From: Betaproteobacteria bacterium SCN2
GTDB taxonomy: Bacteria > Pseudomonadota > Gammaproteobacteria > Burkholderiales > Thiobacillaceae
Assembly (NCBI GenBank): GCA_008923285.1
Contig: WBSG01000007.1
Location: forward strand, 124,001-188,000
Direction: 5' to 3'
Length of the DNA stretch: 64,000 bases
The notes beneath the pieces were generated by a model, which saw only the letters and a list, made by a program, of their open reading frames with translations, was not told where the DNA came from and made no database searches. Shown piece after piece: positions 52,389 to 59,604 of this stretch (position 1 is its first letter; each line of letters opens with the position of its first letter). The position numbers were made by a program, and so were the translations under genes.

Positions 52389-53960
52389 TTGAAGCCCCTG
52401 CACCTGATCGCCTTCTGCGCCGCGATGCTCGCCGGCCTGCATGGCTGCGCCAGCATCAACACCGACCGTGCCGCCATGCGCCCGCCGTCGCAGGCCATCT
52501 CCCGGGACACGCCCAGTCAGTTGCAAATGCTGGCGCACAAGCCTGATCCGGCCACGCCCGCGGAATCGAGCTTCGTGCTGCTCGACTCCGGCCTTGACGC
52601 ACTGGCGGCGCGCCTGTGGCTCGCGCAAAAGGCCGAGAAAACCCTGGACGTGCAGTACTACATCTTCCATGGCGACAAGACCGGTGCCCTGGTCGCGCAG
52701 GCGCTGATGGAAGCCGCCGAGCGCGGAGTGCGCGTGCGCATCCTGCTCGACGACATCTATACCCACAGGCACGAAGCCGACATCATGGCCTTGTACTCGC
52801 ATCCGAACATCGAGGTTCGCCTGTTCAACCCGTTCCATTTCCGCGGCGGCAATCCGCTGCTGCAACTCGGCCAGTACCTGCGCGACGAGCGGGTCAACCG
52901 GCGCATGCACAACAAGCTGTTCGCCGCCGACAACCAGTTCGCCATCACCGGCGGCCGCAACGTCGGCGACGAATACTTCGTCGCACACGACGATTTTTCC
53001 TTCGTCGACCTCGACGTGCTGGCGTCCGGCCCGGTAGTCGGCGAGCTGTCCCGCAGCTTCGACGCCTATTGGGCCAGCGAGGCCGTCATACCGGCGCGCG
53101 CGCTGCCCGGCTACAAGCTGGCGCGCCACCGACTGCCCGCGCTGAAGGTGGCGCTGCAAAACAAAAAAGACGAACTCGAACAAACCGACTATGGACGCGA
53201 ACTCCAATCCGTCCGCTTCGAACAGCGCCTGCTGTCGGGCGAACTGCCCGCCTACCTCGCCACCGCCAGGGTGGTTGCCGACCCGCCCGAAAAAGTCGAG
53301 GGCAATACGCCAGCCAGCCAACTGCTAGTGGGGCAGCTGTCCGGGCTGGGGACCGACACAAGGCAGGAAGTCATCGTCGTCTCGCCCTATTTCGTGCCGG
53401 GCAAGATGGGGGTGGGCTGGATGGGTTACATGCGCGCACGCGGCATCAGGGTGCGCGTGCTGACCAATTCGCTCGCCGCCAGCGACGTGCCGGTGGTGCA
53501 CGCGGGCTATGCCAAATACCGCAAGGCCCTGCTGGAACTGGGCGTGGAACTGTACGAACTGAAGCCACTGCCCAATGCCTCGCCGCGCAAGACCCGCATC
53601 ATCGGCAGCGGCTCGTCGCGTTCCAGCCTGCACACCAAGTCGCTGGTATTCGACCGCGAGAAGGTCTTCATCGGCTCATTCAATTTCGACCCGCGCTCGG
53701 CCTGGCTCAACACCGAACTGGGGCTCGTCATCGAAAGCCGCGAGATCGCCGGCAAGGTCGCCGAAATGGCCGAGCGGGCCATGGGTCCGGATTTCAGCCA
53801 CCAGCTGTCGCTGAAAAACAGCGGCGACAAAACCGCCATCGTCTGGCGCAGCCGCACCGATCGCCGCGAGTTCGTTACCGACACCGAGCCCAACACCAGC
53901 TGGTGGAAACGGCGCTGGGTGGATTTCCTGACCCTGCTGCCGATCGAGTCACACCTCTAG
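52389..53960 (+). CDS. Phospholipase D-family lipoprotein, ClsC-like
   Basis: The 523-residue protein has a lipoprotein signal (AAMLAGLHGCASI) and two HKD motifs: HNKLFAADNQFAITGGRN near residue 176 and HTKSLVFDREKVFIGSFN near residue 416. Two such motifs build one phosphatidyltransferase or phospholipase D active site. The overall layout, including FFVPGKMG-like SPYFVPGKMG before the second motif, resembles cardiolipin-synthase-like ClsC proteins. As an anchored periplasmic protein it would act on membrane phospholipids. The start is a TTG at 52389, needed to include the lipoprotein signal. Confidence 0.85.
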   Translation: MKPLHLIAFCAAMLAGLHGCASINTDRAAMRPPSQAISRDTPSQLQMLAHKPDPATPAESSFVLLDSGLDALAARLWLAQKAEKTLDVQYYIFHGDKTGALVAQALMEAAERGVRVRILLDDIYTHRHEADIMALYSHPNIEVRLFNPFHFRGGNPLLQLGQYLRDERVNRRMHNKLFAADNQFAITGGRNVGDEYFVAHDDFSFVDLDVLASGPVVGELSRSFDAYWASEAVIPARALPGYKLARHRLPALKVALQNKKDELEQTDYGRELQSVRFEQRLLSGELPAYLATARVVADPPEKVEGNTPASQLLVGQLSGLGTDTRQEVIVVSPYFVPGKMGVGWMGYMRARGIRVRVLTNSLAASDVPVVHAGYAKYRKALLELGVELYELKPLPNASPRKTRIIGSGSSRSSLHTKSLVFDREKVFIGSFNFDPRSAWLNTELGLVIESREIAGKVAEMAERAMGPDFSHQLSLKNSGDKTAIVWRSRTDRREFVTDTEPNTSWWKRRWVDFLTLLPIESHL

Positions 53961-54033
53961 CACCCTGGCCAGCCGCTCAATTCATTACCAGCGCCCGGCA
54001 GCCCCGATCTCGCGGGCTATCCGTGGCGCCATT

Positions 54034-54273
54034 TCAGCCACAGCACCAGGCCCGCCGCGCCAGCGTGCTGCCGTTGGCCGCGATCACCGGCCAGCTTTCG
54101 ATGGCGATGCCGTAGGCCAGCCACAGTCCCACGCCGAGCGTGAACAGCGCATACATCGGCAGCGAGATGCCCGACAGGTCGCGCGTGCGCCACGATTTCC
54201 AGGCCTGGGGCACGAAAGCCGCCGTGGTCAGGATGGCGGCCGGATAACCGATCAATTCACTGAATCCCATCAT
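54034..54273 (-). pseudogene. SemiSWEET-like transporter with a probable 3' frameshift
   Basis: The frame gives 79 residues starting MMGFSELIGYPAAILTTAAF and includes VPQAWKSWRTRDLSGIS, the PQ-loop signature of SemiSWEET sugar transporters, which work as dimers of three-helix units. The third helix breaks off after VIAANGSTLA. In another frame the DNA continues as GAAGLVLWLKWRHG to a TAG at 54017-54019, exactly the expected end. A one-base deletion near 54060 or a sequencing error explains this. If real, the third helix is incomplete and the protein is probably inactive. Confidence 0.65.
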
Positions 54274-54423
54274 TTCACAATCAACATAATTGTCAGGAAG
54301 CGCGGCATGCAGGGCCACGCAGAAGGCCAACGCGGTCCGCACCGAGAAGTGCGGTCTGACGAAACGCTACGTCAAGCATCGCAGGTGCGAAATTCGTTCG
54401 CGCAGCAGCTTTACGGCTCGCCG

Positions 54424-55278
54424 CTAGTCGAACACCACCGTCTTGTTGGCATAGACCAGCACGCGGTTGTCGATGTGCCACTTCACCGCACGCGACAGCA
54501 CGATCTTCTCCAGGTCGGCGCCCTTGTTGATCAGGTCCTCCAGCGAATCGCGGTGGCTGATGCGGGCGACGTCCTGCTCGATGATGGGGCCGTCGTCGAG
54601 CACCTCGGTGACGTAGTGCGAAGTCGCGCCGATCAGCTTGACCCCGCGCTCGAAGGCGCGGTGGTAGGGCTTGGCGCCATGGAAAGCGGGCAGGAAGGAA
54701 TGGTGGATGTTGATGATGCGGTTTTCGTAATGGTGCAGGAAGCGCGGCGACAGCACCTGCATGTAGCGCGCCAGCACGATGAAATCGATCTTCTCGCGGT
54801 GCAGGATGGCCTGCTGCGTCTTTTCCGCTTCGTCCTTGGCATCCTTGCTCACCGCGATGTACTGGTAGGGAATGCGGTAGGTTTCCGCCAGCCAGCGCGT
54901 GTCCTCGTGGTTACTGAGGATGATGGGAATTTCGCAGTGCAGCTCGCCGCTCTGGTAGCGATAGAGCAGGTCGGCGAGACAATGGTCGAATCTGGACACG
55001 AAGACCGCCATGCGCGGTTTTTTCGCCGACTCCGCCAGGCGCCAGTTCATCTGGTGCTTGCTGGCGATGGGCGCGAAGGCGGCGGCGAAGTCCTCCAGCG
55101 GCAGGGTGAAATTGTGCAGGTCCCACTCCACCCGCATCAGGAACAGCTTGAGTTCGGCATCCTGGTGCTGGTCGGCATGCAGGATGTTGGCGTTGTAGGT
55201 GAGCAGGAAGTTGGCGATGGCCGCGACCAGGCCTTTCTGGTCGGGGCAGGACAGCAGCAGTACGGCGGTGTTTTTCAT
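54424..55278 (-). CDS. purU: Formyltetrahydrofolate deformylase
   Basis: The 284-residue protein has an N-terminal ACT domain (AVLLLSCPDQKGLVAAIANFL) and a C-terminal formyltransferase-like domain with RYMQVLSPRFL, the catalytic NIHHSFLPAF and HYVTEVLDDGPIIEQD. It hydrolyses 10-formyl-tetrahydrofolate to formate and tetrahydrofolate, balancing one-carbon pools. It lies 37 bases downstream of the CarH/LitR-like gene on the same strand and may be co-transcribed with it. The formate it releases could be used by the nearby formate dehydrogenase only after export, so that link is speculative. Confidence 0.95.
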   Translation of the reverse strand: MKNTAVLLLSCPDQKGLVAAIANFLLTYNANILHADQHQDAELKLFLMRVEWDLHNFTLPLEDFAAAFAPIASKHQMNWRLAESAKKPRMAVFVSRFDHCLADLLYRYQSGELHCEIPIILSNHEDTRWLAETYRIPYQYIAVSKDAKDEAEKTQQAILHREKIDFIVLARYMQVLSPRFLHHYENRIINIHHSFLPAFHGAKPYHRAFERGVKLIGATSHYVTEVLDDGPIIEQDVARISHRDSLEDLINKGADLEKIVLSRAVKWHIDNRVLVYANKTVVFD

Positions 55279-55315
55279 GGGGCTTGTTCGGACCGGACAA
55301 CCCGAATGATAGCCG

Positions 55316-56218
55316 CTAAACCACGACCGCGTGTCGGATTCGCCAGTCCTGCAGCCGTTGCAGGCAGTCCGTGAGTTCGGGCGTCCACAGCACGCCCGGC
55401 AGCTTGTGCCTGAGCAGGCCGCGGGTCATGCCTCCGCCCGCCCAGATTTCGATGCGCTCGGGGATGGCGGCGCGCATGCGCTGCAATTCCGCCAGCCCGC
55501 GGCGCGGCGGGAAGGCAACGCTGAAGGACAGCACCAGCACGTCGATTTCGTGCGCGCTGGCGGCCATGGCGATTTCCTCGATCGGCGTCTGCAGTCCCAG
55601 GCTGATGCAACGCGCGCCCTCGGGCGCCAGCATGCCCTCCACCATCAGCAGGCCGAGGCCATGCTCCTCGCCTGACAGCGTCGTCAACAGGACGCAGGGC
55701 GGCTGGTTGCCGGCCGGCAGGTTGCCGATGGCCGAGCGCAGCAGACGGCTGATTTCTTCCGAGTACAGGTGTTCCTGATGCACGGCGAGCCTGCCGCTGG
55801 CCCAGCTGTTGCCGATCTGTTCGTTCAGCACCGGCACGGTGTCCTGGACAAATCGCTGCAAACCCTGCTTTGCCAGCAACTGGTTCAAGCTCTGCCGCAG
55901 GCCCAGGTTGTCGTCCGACAGGATGCACTCGATGGCGGCCTTGCAAGCCTTGTCCAGGGCCATGGCCGGCCCTCCGGCAGCCGGTGCGCTGGCCAGCGCC
56001 TCGAACGCCTCGGGCGACATGGCGAATAGCCGGCCGGGGCGGAAACCCCGGTCCATCAAGCGCTTGATCGTGCGCAGTCGCTCGACCTGGGCCGCGTCAT
56101 ACAGCCGGTCGCCCGCCTCGTCGCGGCTGGGCACGGGAAAGCCATAGCGGCGTTCCCATACCCGCAGCACGTCCTTGGACAGGCCGGTTTCGCGTTCTAC
56201 CTGGGCAATCGTGAGCAT
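55316..56218 (-). CDS. litR: MerR-type regulator with cobalamin-binding domain, CarH/LitR family
   Basis: The 300-residue protein has an N-terminal MerR helix-turn-helix (residues 1-70, TIAQVERETGLSKDVLRVWE) followed by a B12-binding helical bundle and a Rossmann domain. The two cobalamin signatures are complete: W139-x9-E149-H150 (the W-x9-EH motif) and E184-x-H186-x2-G189 (the E/DxHxxG motif). In CarH, adenosylcobalamin holds a DNA-bound repressor tetramer in the dark and light breaks it, releasing the operator. The same behaviour is expected here. The gene is divergent from an oxidative-stress and lipid-modification operon. A palindrome overlaps its own -35 box, which suggests autoregulation. 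I use litR as the family name; binding of B12 and response to light are predictions. Confidence 0.88.
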   Translation of the reverse strand: MLTIAQVERETGLSKDVLRVWERRYGFPVPSRDEAGDRLYDAAQVERLRTIKRLMDRGFRPGRLFAMSPEAFEALASAPAAGGPAMALDKACKAAIECILSDDNLGLRQSLNQLLAKQGLQRFVQDTVPVLNEQIGNSWASGRLAVHQEHLYSEEISRLLRSAIGNLPAGNQPPCVLLTTLSGEEHGLGLLMVEGMLAPEGARCISLGLQTPIEEIAMAASAHEIDVLVLSFSVAFPPRRGLAELQRMRAAIPERIEIWAGGGMTRGLLRHKLPGVLWTPELTDCLQRLQDWRIRHAVVV

Positions 56219-56224
56219 GGCCGG

Positions 56225-56253
56225 ATTATTCTCAATTTTTCATACTTTGTCCA
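56225..56253 (-). promoter_or_regulatory. Sigma-70 promoter of the litR-like gene
   Basis: On the minus strand TGGACA (56248-56253) and AATAAT (56225-56230) are 17 bases apart, each five of six to consensus. The -35 box lies inside the palindrome at 56247-56259, so bound repressor would block it. Confidence 0.65.
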
Positions 56254-56259
56254 GGACAA
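56247..56259. promoter_or_regulatory. Palindromic operator candidate, site 1
   Basis: TTGTCCAGGACAA is a perfect palindrome around a central A. It overlaps the -35 box of the litR-like gene and lies four bases upstream of the -35 box of the gpx promoter. It is thus placed to control both directions. The core is shared with 681-693 and 56310-56322. Confidence 0.68.
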
Positions 56260-56263
56260 TGTG

Positions 56264-56292
56264 TTGACAAGACCCGGAAGTGCGATTAGATT
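56264..56292 (+). promoter_or_regulatory. Sigma-70 promoter of the gpx-folE2-cfa operon
   Basis: TTGACA (56264-56269, perfect -35) and TAGATT (56287-56292) are separated by exactly 17 bases. Transcription would start near 56299, about 27 bases before the gpx ATG. The strong promoter needs a repressor to be conditional, which fits the flanking palindromes. Confidence 0.78.
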
Positions 56293-56309
56293 CAACACAT
56301 CAACCCAGT

Positions 56310-56322
56310 TTGTCTAGGACAT
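56310..56322. promoter_or_regulatory. Palindromic operator candidate, site 2
   Basis: TTGTCTAGGACAT matches site 1 at 11 of 13 positions and lies just downstream of the predicted transcription start. Its AGGA also serves as the gpx ribosome-binding site, so part of the match could be due to that function. Confidence 0.5.
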
Positions 56323-56325
56323 TTC

Positions 56326-56880
56326 ATGAAAACCCTCGCACGCCTGTCCATGCTTGCCCTGCTTTGCCTGCCCCTCGCCAGCCAGGCGGCGGATGCATGC
56401 CCGGACCTGCTCAAGCACGAATTCAAGCGCTTGCCCTCGGGCAAGGCCGAAAACCTCTGCCAGTACCAGGGCAAGGTCATCCTGGTGGTCAACACCGCCT
56501 CGCGCTGCGGCTTCACCCCCCAGTTCGACGGCCTGCAGAAAATCTACGACGCCTACAAGGCGAAGGGCTTCGTCGTGCTGGGCTTCCCCTCCAACGACTT
56601 CAACCAGGAGTTGGCCGAAGGCCAGAAGATCGCCGATTTCTGCCGCATCAACTACGGCGTCGATTTCCCCATGTATGAGAAGAGCAGCGTGAAAGGGGCG
56701 AACGCCAACGCCTTCTACAAGGGCCTGATCAAGTCCTCGGGTGCCGAACCCGCGTGGAACTTCCATAAATACCTGATCACGCGCGATGGCAAGACGGTGC
56801 TGCCGATGCACAGCCGCATCGAGCCCGACAGCCGCGAAATGCGCACCAAGATCAAGTCCATGCTCGAGCAGAAGGGCTGA
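56326..56880 (+). CDS. Exported glutathione peroxidase-family thiol peroxidase
   Basis: The 184-residue protein has a signal peptide (RLSMLALLCLPLASQA) and the GPx signatures VNTASRCGFTPQF, with the peroxidatic cysteine, GFPSNDFNQE, with the conserved glutamine, and WNFHKYLI, with the conserved tryptophan. It would reduce hydrogen peroxide or lipid hydroperoxides in the periplasm, probably with a thioredoxin-like reductant because cysteine replaces selenocysteine. It is the first gene of the operon facing the CarH/LitR-like regulator. Removing peroxides formed by photo-oxidation fits that control. The next gene starts one base after its stop. Confidence 0.9.
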   Translation: MKTLARLSMLALLCLPLASQAADACPDLLKHEFKRLPSGKAENLCQYQGKVILVVNTASRCGFTPQFDGLQKIYDAYKAKGFVVLGFPSNDFNQELAEGQKIADFCRINYGVDFPMYEKSSVKGANANAFYKGLIKSSGAEPAWNFHKYLITRDGKTVLPMHSRIEPDSREMRTKIKSMLEQKG

Positions 56881-56881
56881 C

Positions 56882-57187
56882 ATGGAAACCATCCATCACG
56901 TCGCGCTGCAGGTTGACGATATCGGCGAAGCCGTGGCGTGGTATCGCCAGCAGTTCGTCTGCGAGGTCAAGCACCAGGAAGCGACGTGGGCGCTGCTCAG
57001 TTTCGACAACACCAATATCGCCCTGGTCCTGCCCGGGCAGCATCCGCCGCACATCCGCATGCCTCGCGTCGACGCGAACCACATCGGCCCACTGGCCGCG
57101 CATCGCGACGGAACCGCCCACATCAAGGACCCGAGCGGCAACTCGCCGCATACCCTCGACCCTCAAAGCCGCAAGGAGCCCGCATGA
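56882..57187 (+). CDS. VOC-superfamily (glyoxalase-like) protein
   Basis: The 101-residue protein has the vicinal-oxygen-chelate start IHHVALQVDDIGEAVAWYRQQF and a later AHIKDPSGNSPHTLDP, which resembles the second metal-ligand region (normally a glutamate-containing strand). It is shorter than most relatives (120-140 residues), and the usual metal-binding glutamate near the C-terminus is not evident. A defined reaction cannot be given. It is translationally coupled to the gpx gene before it and to folE2 after it (ATGA overlap). Confidence 0.78.
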   Translation: METIHHVALQVDDIGEAVAWYRQQFVCEVKHQEATWALLSFDNTNIALVLPGQHPPHIRMPRVDANHIGPLAAHRDGTAHIKDPSGNSPHTLDPQSRKEPA

Positions 57188-57990
57188 ACGCCCCCGAAAG
57201 ATTCCTCCTGCCCGACACCCAGTCGGAAATCGACGCGCGCAATCTGCCGATCCAGCGCGTGGGCGTGAAGGGCCTGCGCTACCCCATGCTGATCACCAAC
57301 GAGCATGGCCGCGACGTGCCCACCGTCGGCAGCTTCTCCATGTATGTCGGCCTGCCGGGTGACCAGAAGGGCACGCACATGTCGCGCTTCGTCGAGATCC
57401 TCGAACGCCTGCCCGAACGCATGGGCGTCGAGGCGTTCCGTGCCATGGAGGCGGCCATGCGCCAGCGCCTGGAAGCGGCGAGCGGCCACCTCGAAGCATC
57501 CTTCCCCTACTTCATCAGGAAGGCCGCGCCGGTCTCCGGCGTGGAAAGCCTGCTCGACTACGACGCCCGCATCGTCATCGAAGGCGACGCCGTGCACGGC
57601 CAGCAGACCACGCTCGAACTGACCGTGGCGGCCACCAGCCTGTGCCCGTGCTCGAAGAACATCTCCGAATACGGCGCGCACAACCAGCGCTCGCACCTCA
57701 CCGTCAGCGTCGAGGCCGATGATCTCTCCCTCGAGGAACTCGCGCGGCTCGTCGAGGCCCAGGCCTCGTGCGAGGTCTACGGCCTCCTCAAGCGCCCCGA
57801 TGAAAAGTTCGTCACCGAGCGCGCCTACGACAATCCCAAGTTCGTCGAAGACCTGGTGCGCGACCTCGCGCTCGCCCTGGCCGCGCATCCGCAGGTCCGC
57901 GAGTACCGCGTGCGAGCCGAGAACTTCGAGTCCATCCACAACCATTCCGCCTACGCCGAGCTGTGGGGCCGCGGCAAGGCAGCACACTGA
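57184..57990 (+). CDS. folE2: GTP cyclohydrolase FolE2 (type IB), second copy
   Basis: This 268-residue paralogue has the same length and signatures as the copy at 724-1530: [31 protein letters not shown] and [12 protein letters not shown]. It makes dihydroneopterin triphosphate from GTP without needing zinc. Located inside the CarH/LitR-facing operon, it probably raises pterin or folate supply under light or oxidative stress, for instance for methenyl-tetrahydrofolate used as an antenna in photolyases (an inference, since no photolyase gene is in the window). Its start overlaps the VOC gene stop. Confidence 0.96.
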   Translation: MNAPERFLLPDTQSEIDARNLPIQRVGVKGLRYPMLITNEHGRDVPTVGSFSMYVGLPGDQKGTHMSRFVEILERLPERMGVEAFRAMEAAMRQRLEAASGHLEASFPYFIRKAAPVSGVESLLDYDARIVIEGDAVHGQQTTLELTVAATSLCPCSKNISEYGAHNQRSHLTVSVEADDLSLEELARLVEAQASCEVYGLLKRPDEKFVTERAYDNPKFVEDLVRDLALALAAHPQVREYRVRAENFESIHNHSAYAELWGRGKAAH

Positions 57991-58000
57991 AAGGCCGGCC

Positions 58001-59041
58001 ATGAACGCACTCGCCGCTTCTCTCAACTGGGTCGAGCAGGGCAAGGTGCCCGACGCGCTGGTGCGCGCCGGCATCCGCCGGCTGTGCCGCCAGCGCCTGG
58101 CCGAAACCGGCGGCGGCGACTGCGAGCATGCCGCCGAACTGACCCGTGCATTCGCCGCGCAGCTCGGCGCAAGCCCCATCGCGCTTGCCACCGACAAGGC
58201 CAACGAGCAGCACTACGAACTGCCGCCGCGCTTCTTCGAACTGGCGCTGGGCCCGCACCGCAAATACAGCGCCTGCCATTGGGACGAGAACACCCATACC
58301 CTCGGCGAGGCCGAGGCGCGCGCGCTGGAACTCAGTTGCGAGCATGCCGGGCTCGCCAATGGCCAGGACATCCTCGAGCTCGGCTGCGGCTGGGGCTCGC
58401 TCACCCTGTGGATGGCGGCGCGCTATCCCGATGCGCGCATCACCGCCGTGTCCAATTCGGCGCCGCAACGGCAATTCATCGAGGAACAGGCGCGCCAGCG
58501 CAAGCTCGGCAACCTTCGCATCATCACCGCCGACATGAACGCCTTCTCCATCGGCGAGCAGTTCGACCGCGTGGTGTCGGTGGAGATGTTCGAACACATG
58601 CGCAACTGGCCCGAGCTGTTCGCGCGCGTGGCCGGCTGGCTCAAGCCCGGCGGCCGCTTCTTCATGCACGTGTTCGTGCACCGCCACGCGCCCTACCTGT
58701 TCGAGGCGCGCGATGAAAGCGACTGGATGAGCCGCTATTTCTTCACCGGCGGCATGATGCCCTCGGACGACCTTGCCCTGCACTTCCAGGAACAGCTCAG
58801 GCTGGTCAGCCGCTGGCGCTGGGACGGCACCCACTACGAGAAGACCGCCAACGCCTGGCTGGCGGAAATGGACGCCAAGCGCGCCCTCGTCACGCCGGTG
58901 CTGGAAGAGACCTACGGCAGGGAAAACGCCGAACTCTGGCGCCAGCGCTGGCGCATCTTCTTCATGGCCTGCGCCGAGCTGTTCGGCTACGACCGCGGCC
59001 AGACCTGGTGGGTATCGCATTACCTGTTCGAGCGCCCGTGA
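58001..59041 (+). CDS. Cyclopropane-fatty-acid-synthase-like SAM methyltransferase
   Basis: The 346-residue protein has the Cfa/Mmaa-type methyltransferase fold with the SAM motif ILELGCGWGSL near residue 127 and VSVEMFEHMRNW. In E. coli Cfa the segment GCLPS contains Cys354, important for activity; here the equivalent is GMMPS, with Met252 in place of that cysteine, so it may not be a standard cyclopropane synthase. Methyltransferases of this type add a methylene or methyl group to unsaturated acyl chains of phospholipids. The next genes (DUF2878, DUF1295, desaturase, FAD oxidoreductase) suggest further modification, as in the pathway to methylated furan fatty acids. AAAGGCCGGCC precedes the ATG. 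Confidence 0.88.
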   Translation: MNALAASLNWVEQGKVPDALVRAGIRRLCRQRLAETGGGDCEHAAELTRAFAAQLGASPIALATDKANEQHYELPPRFFELALGPHRKYSACHWDENTHTLGEAEARALELSCEHAGLANGQDILELGCGWGSLTLWMAARYPDARITAVSNSAPQRQFIEEQARQRKLGNLRIITADMNAFSIGEQFDRVVSVEMFEHMRNWPELFARVAGWLKPGGRFFMHVFVHRHAPYLFEARDESDWMSRYFFTGGMMPSDDLALHFQEQLRLVSRWRWDGTHYEKTANAWLAEMDAKRALVTPVLEETYGRENAELWRQRWRIFFMACAELFGYDRGQTWWVSHYLFERP

Positions 59042-59604
59042 TGGACCGGCCCCTGCCCGCCCTGCTCAGACCCGTCAGCCCCGACTGGCGCCTGCTCGCG
59101 CCCAACCTGCTGCTGTTCCAGGCCGGCTGGTTCGCCGCCGTGCTGGGCGCGGCCAATGGCATGCCGTGGCTGGGCCACTTCGCCATCGCCGCCATCCTCG
59201 CTTTTCATCTTTACCGCGCCGCCGATCCGGCAAAGGAAGCCGGCCTGATTCTGGGTGTGCTGCTCGTCGGCCTAGTCTTCGAATCGATGCTGGCGGCGAG
59301 CGGCTGGGTCGCCTACACCGACCACGCGGCGGCAACCCCGCCCTTGTGGATGATCATGCTGTGGGCCAACTTCGCCGCCACGCTCAACGTCGCCTTGCGC
59401 AGCCTGCGCAATCGCGGCTGGCTGCTCGCCCTGCTGGGGTTTGTCGGCGGGCCGCTCGCCTACTGGGGCGGCACCGGCCTCGGCGCCATGACCTGGCTCG
59501 AACCCGAAGCAGTCCTGTTCTATCTGGCGCTGGGCTGGGCCGTGCTCACCCCGCTGCTGGGCCGCCTCGCCCTGCGTTTCGACGGATACCGCCATGGCCT
59601 TTGA
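59041..59604 (+). CDS. DUF2878-type membrane protein
   Basis: The 187-residue protein has about six membrane helices and the DUF2878 pattern APNLLLFQAGWFAAVLGA near the N-terminus and LWANFAATLNVALR in the middle. It overlaps the methyltransferase gene by one base and the next gene by 11. DUF2878 proteins recur with Cfa-like enzymes and DUF1295 proteins, but no function has been shown. A role as a membrane partner in lipid modification or transfer is inference from context. Confidence 0.82.
   Translation: MDRPLPALLRPVSPDWRLLAPNLLLFQAGWFAAVLGAANGMPWLGHFAIAAILAFHLYRAADPAKEAGLILGVLLVGLVFESMLAASGWVAYTDHAAATPPLWMIMLWANFAATLNVALRSLRNRGWLLALLGFVGGPLAYWGGTGLGAMTWLEPEAVLFYLALGWAVLTPLLGRLALRFDGYRHGL

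Noticed and set aside
54277..54423. tRNA or attachment site between purU and the SemiSWEET gene
   Set aside because: A hairpin (GGTCCGCAC...GTGCGGTC) is present, but no cloverleaf or direct repeat could be built.
55290..55312. TTGTTCGG / CCGGACAA near the purU start as a further regulator site
   Set aside because: The spacing and core differ from TGTCYNGGACA, so it does not belong to the same motif without relaxing the pattern.
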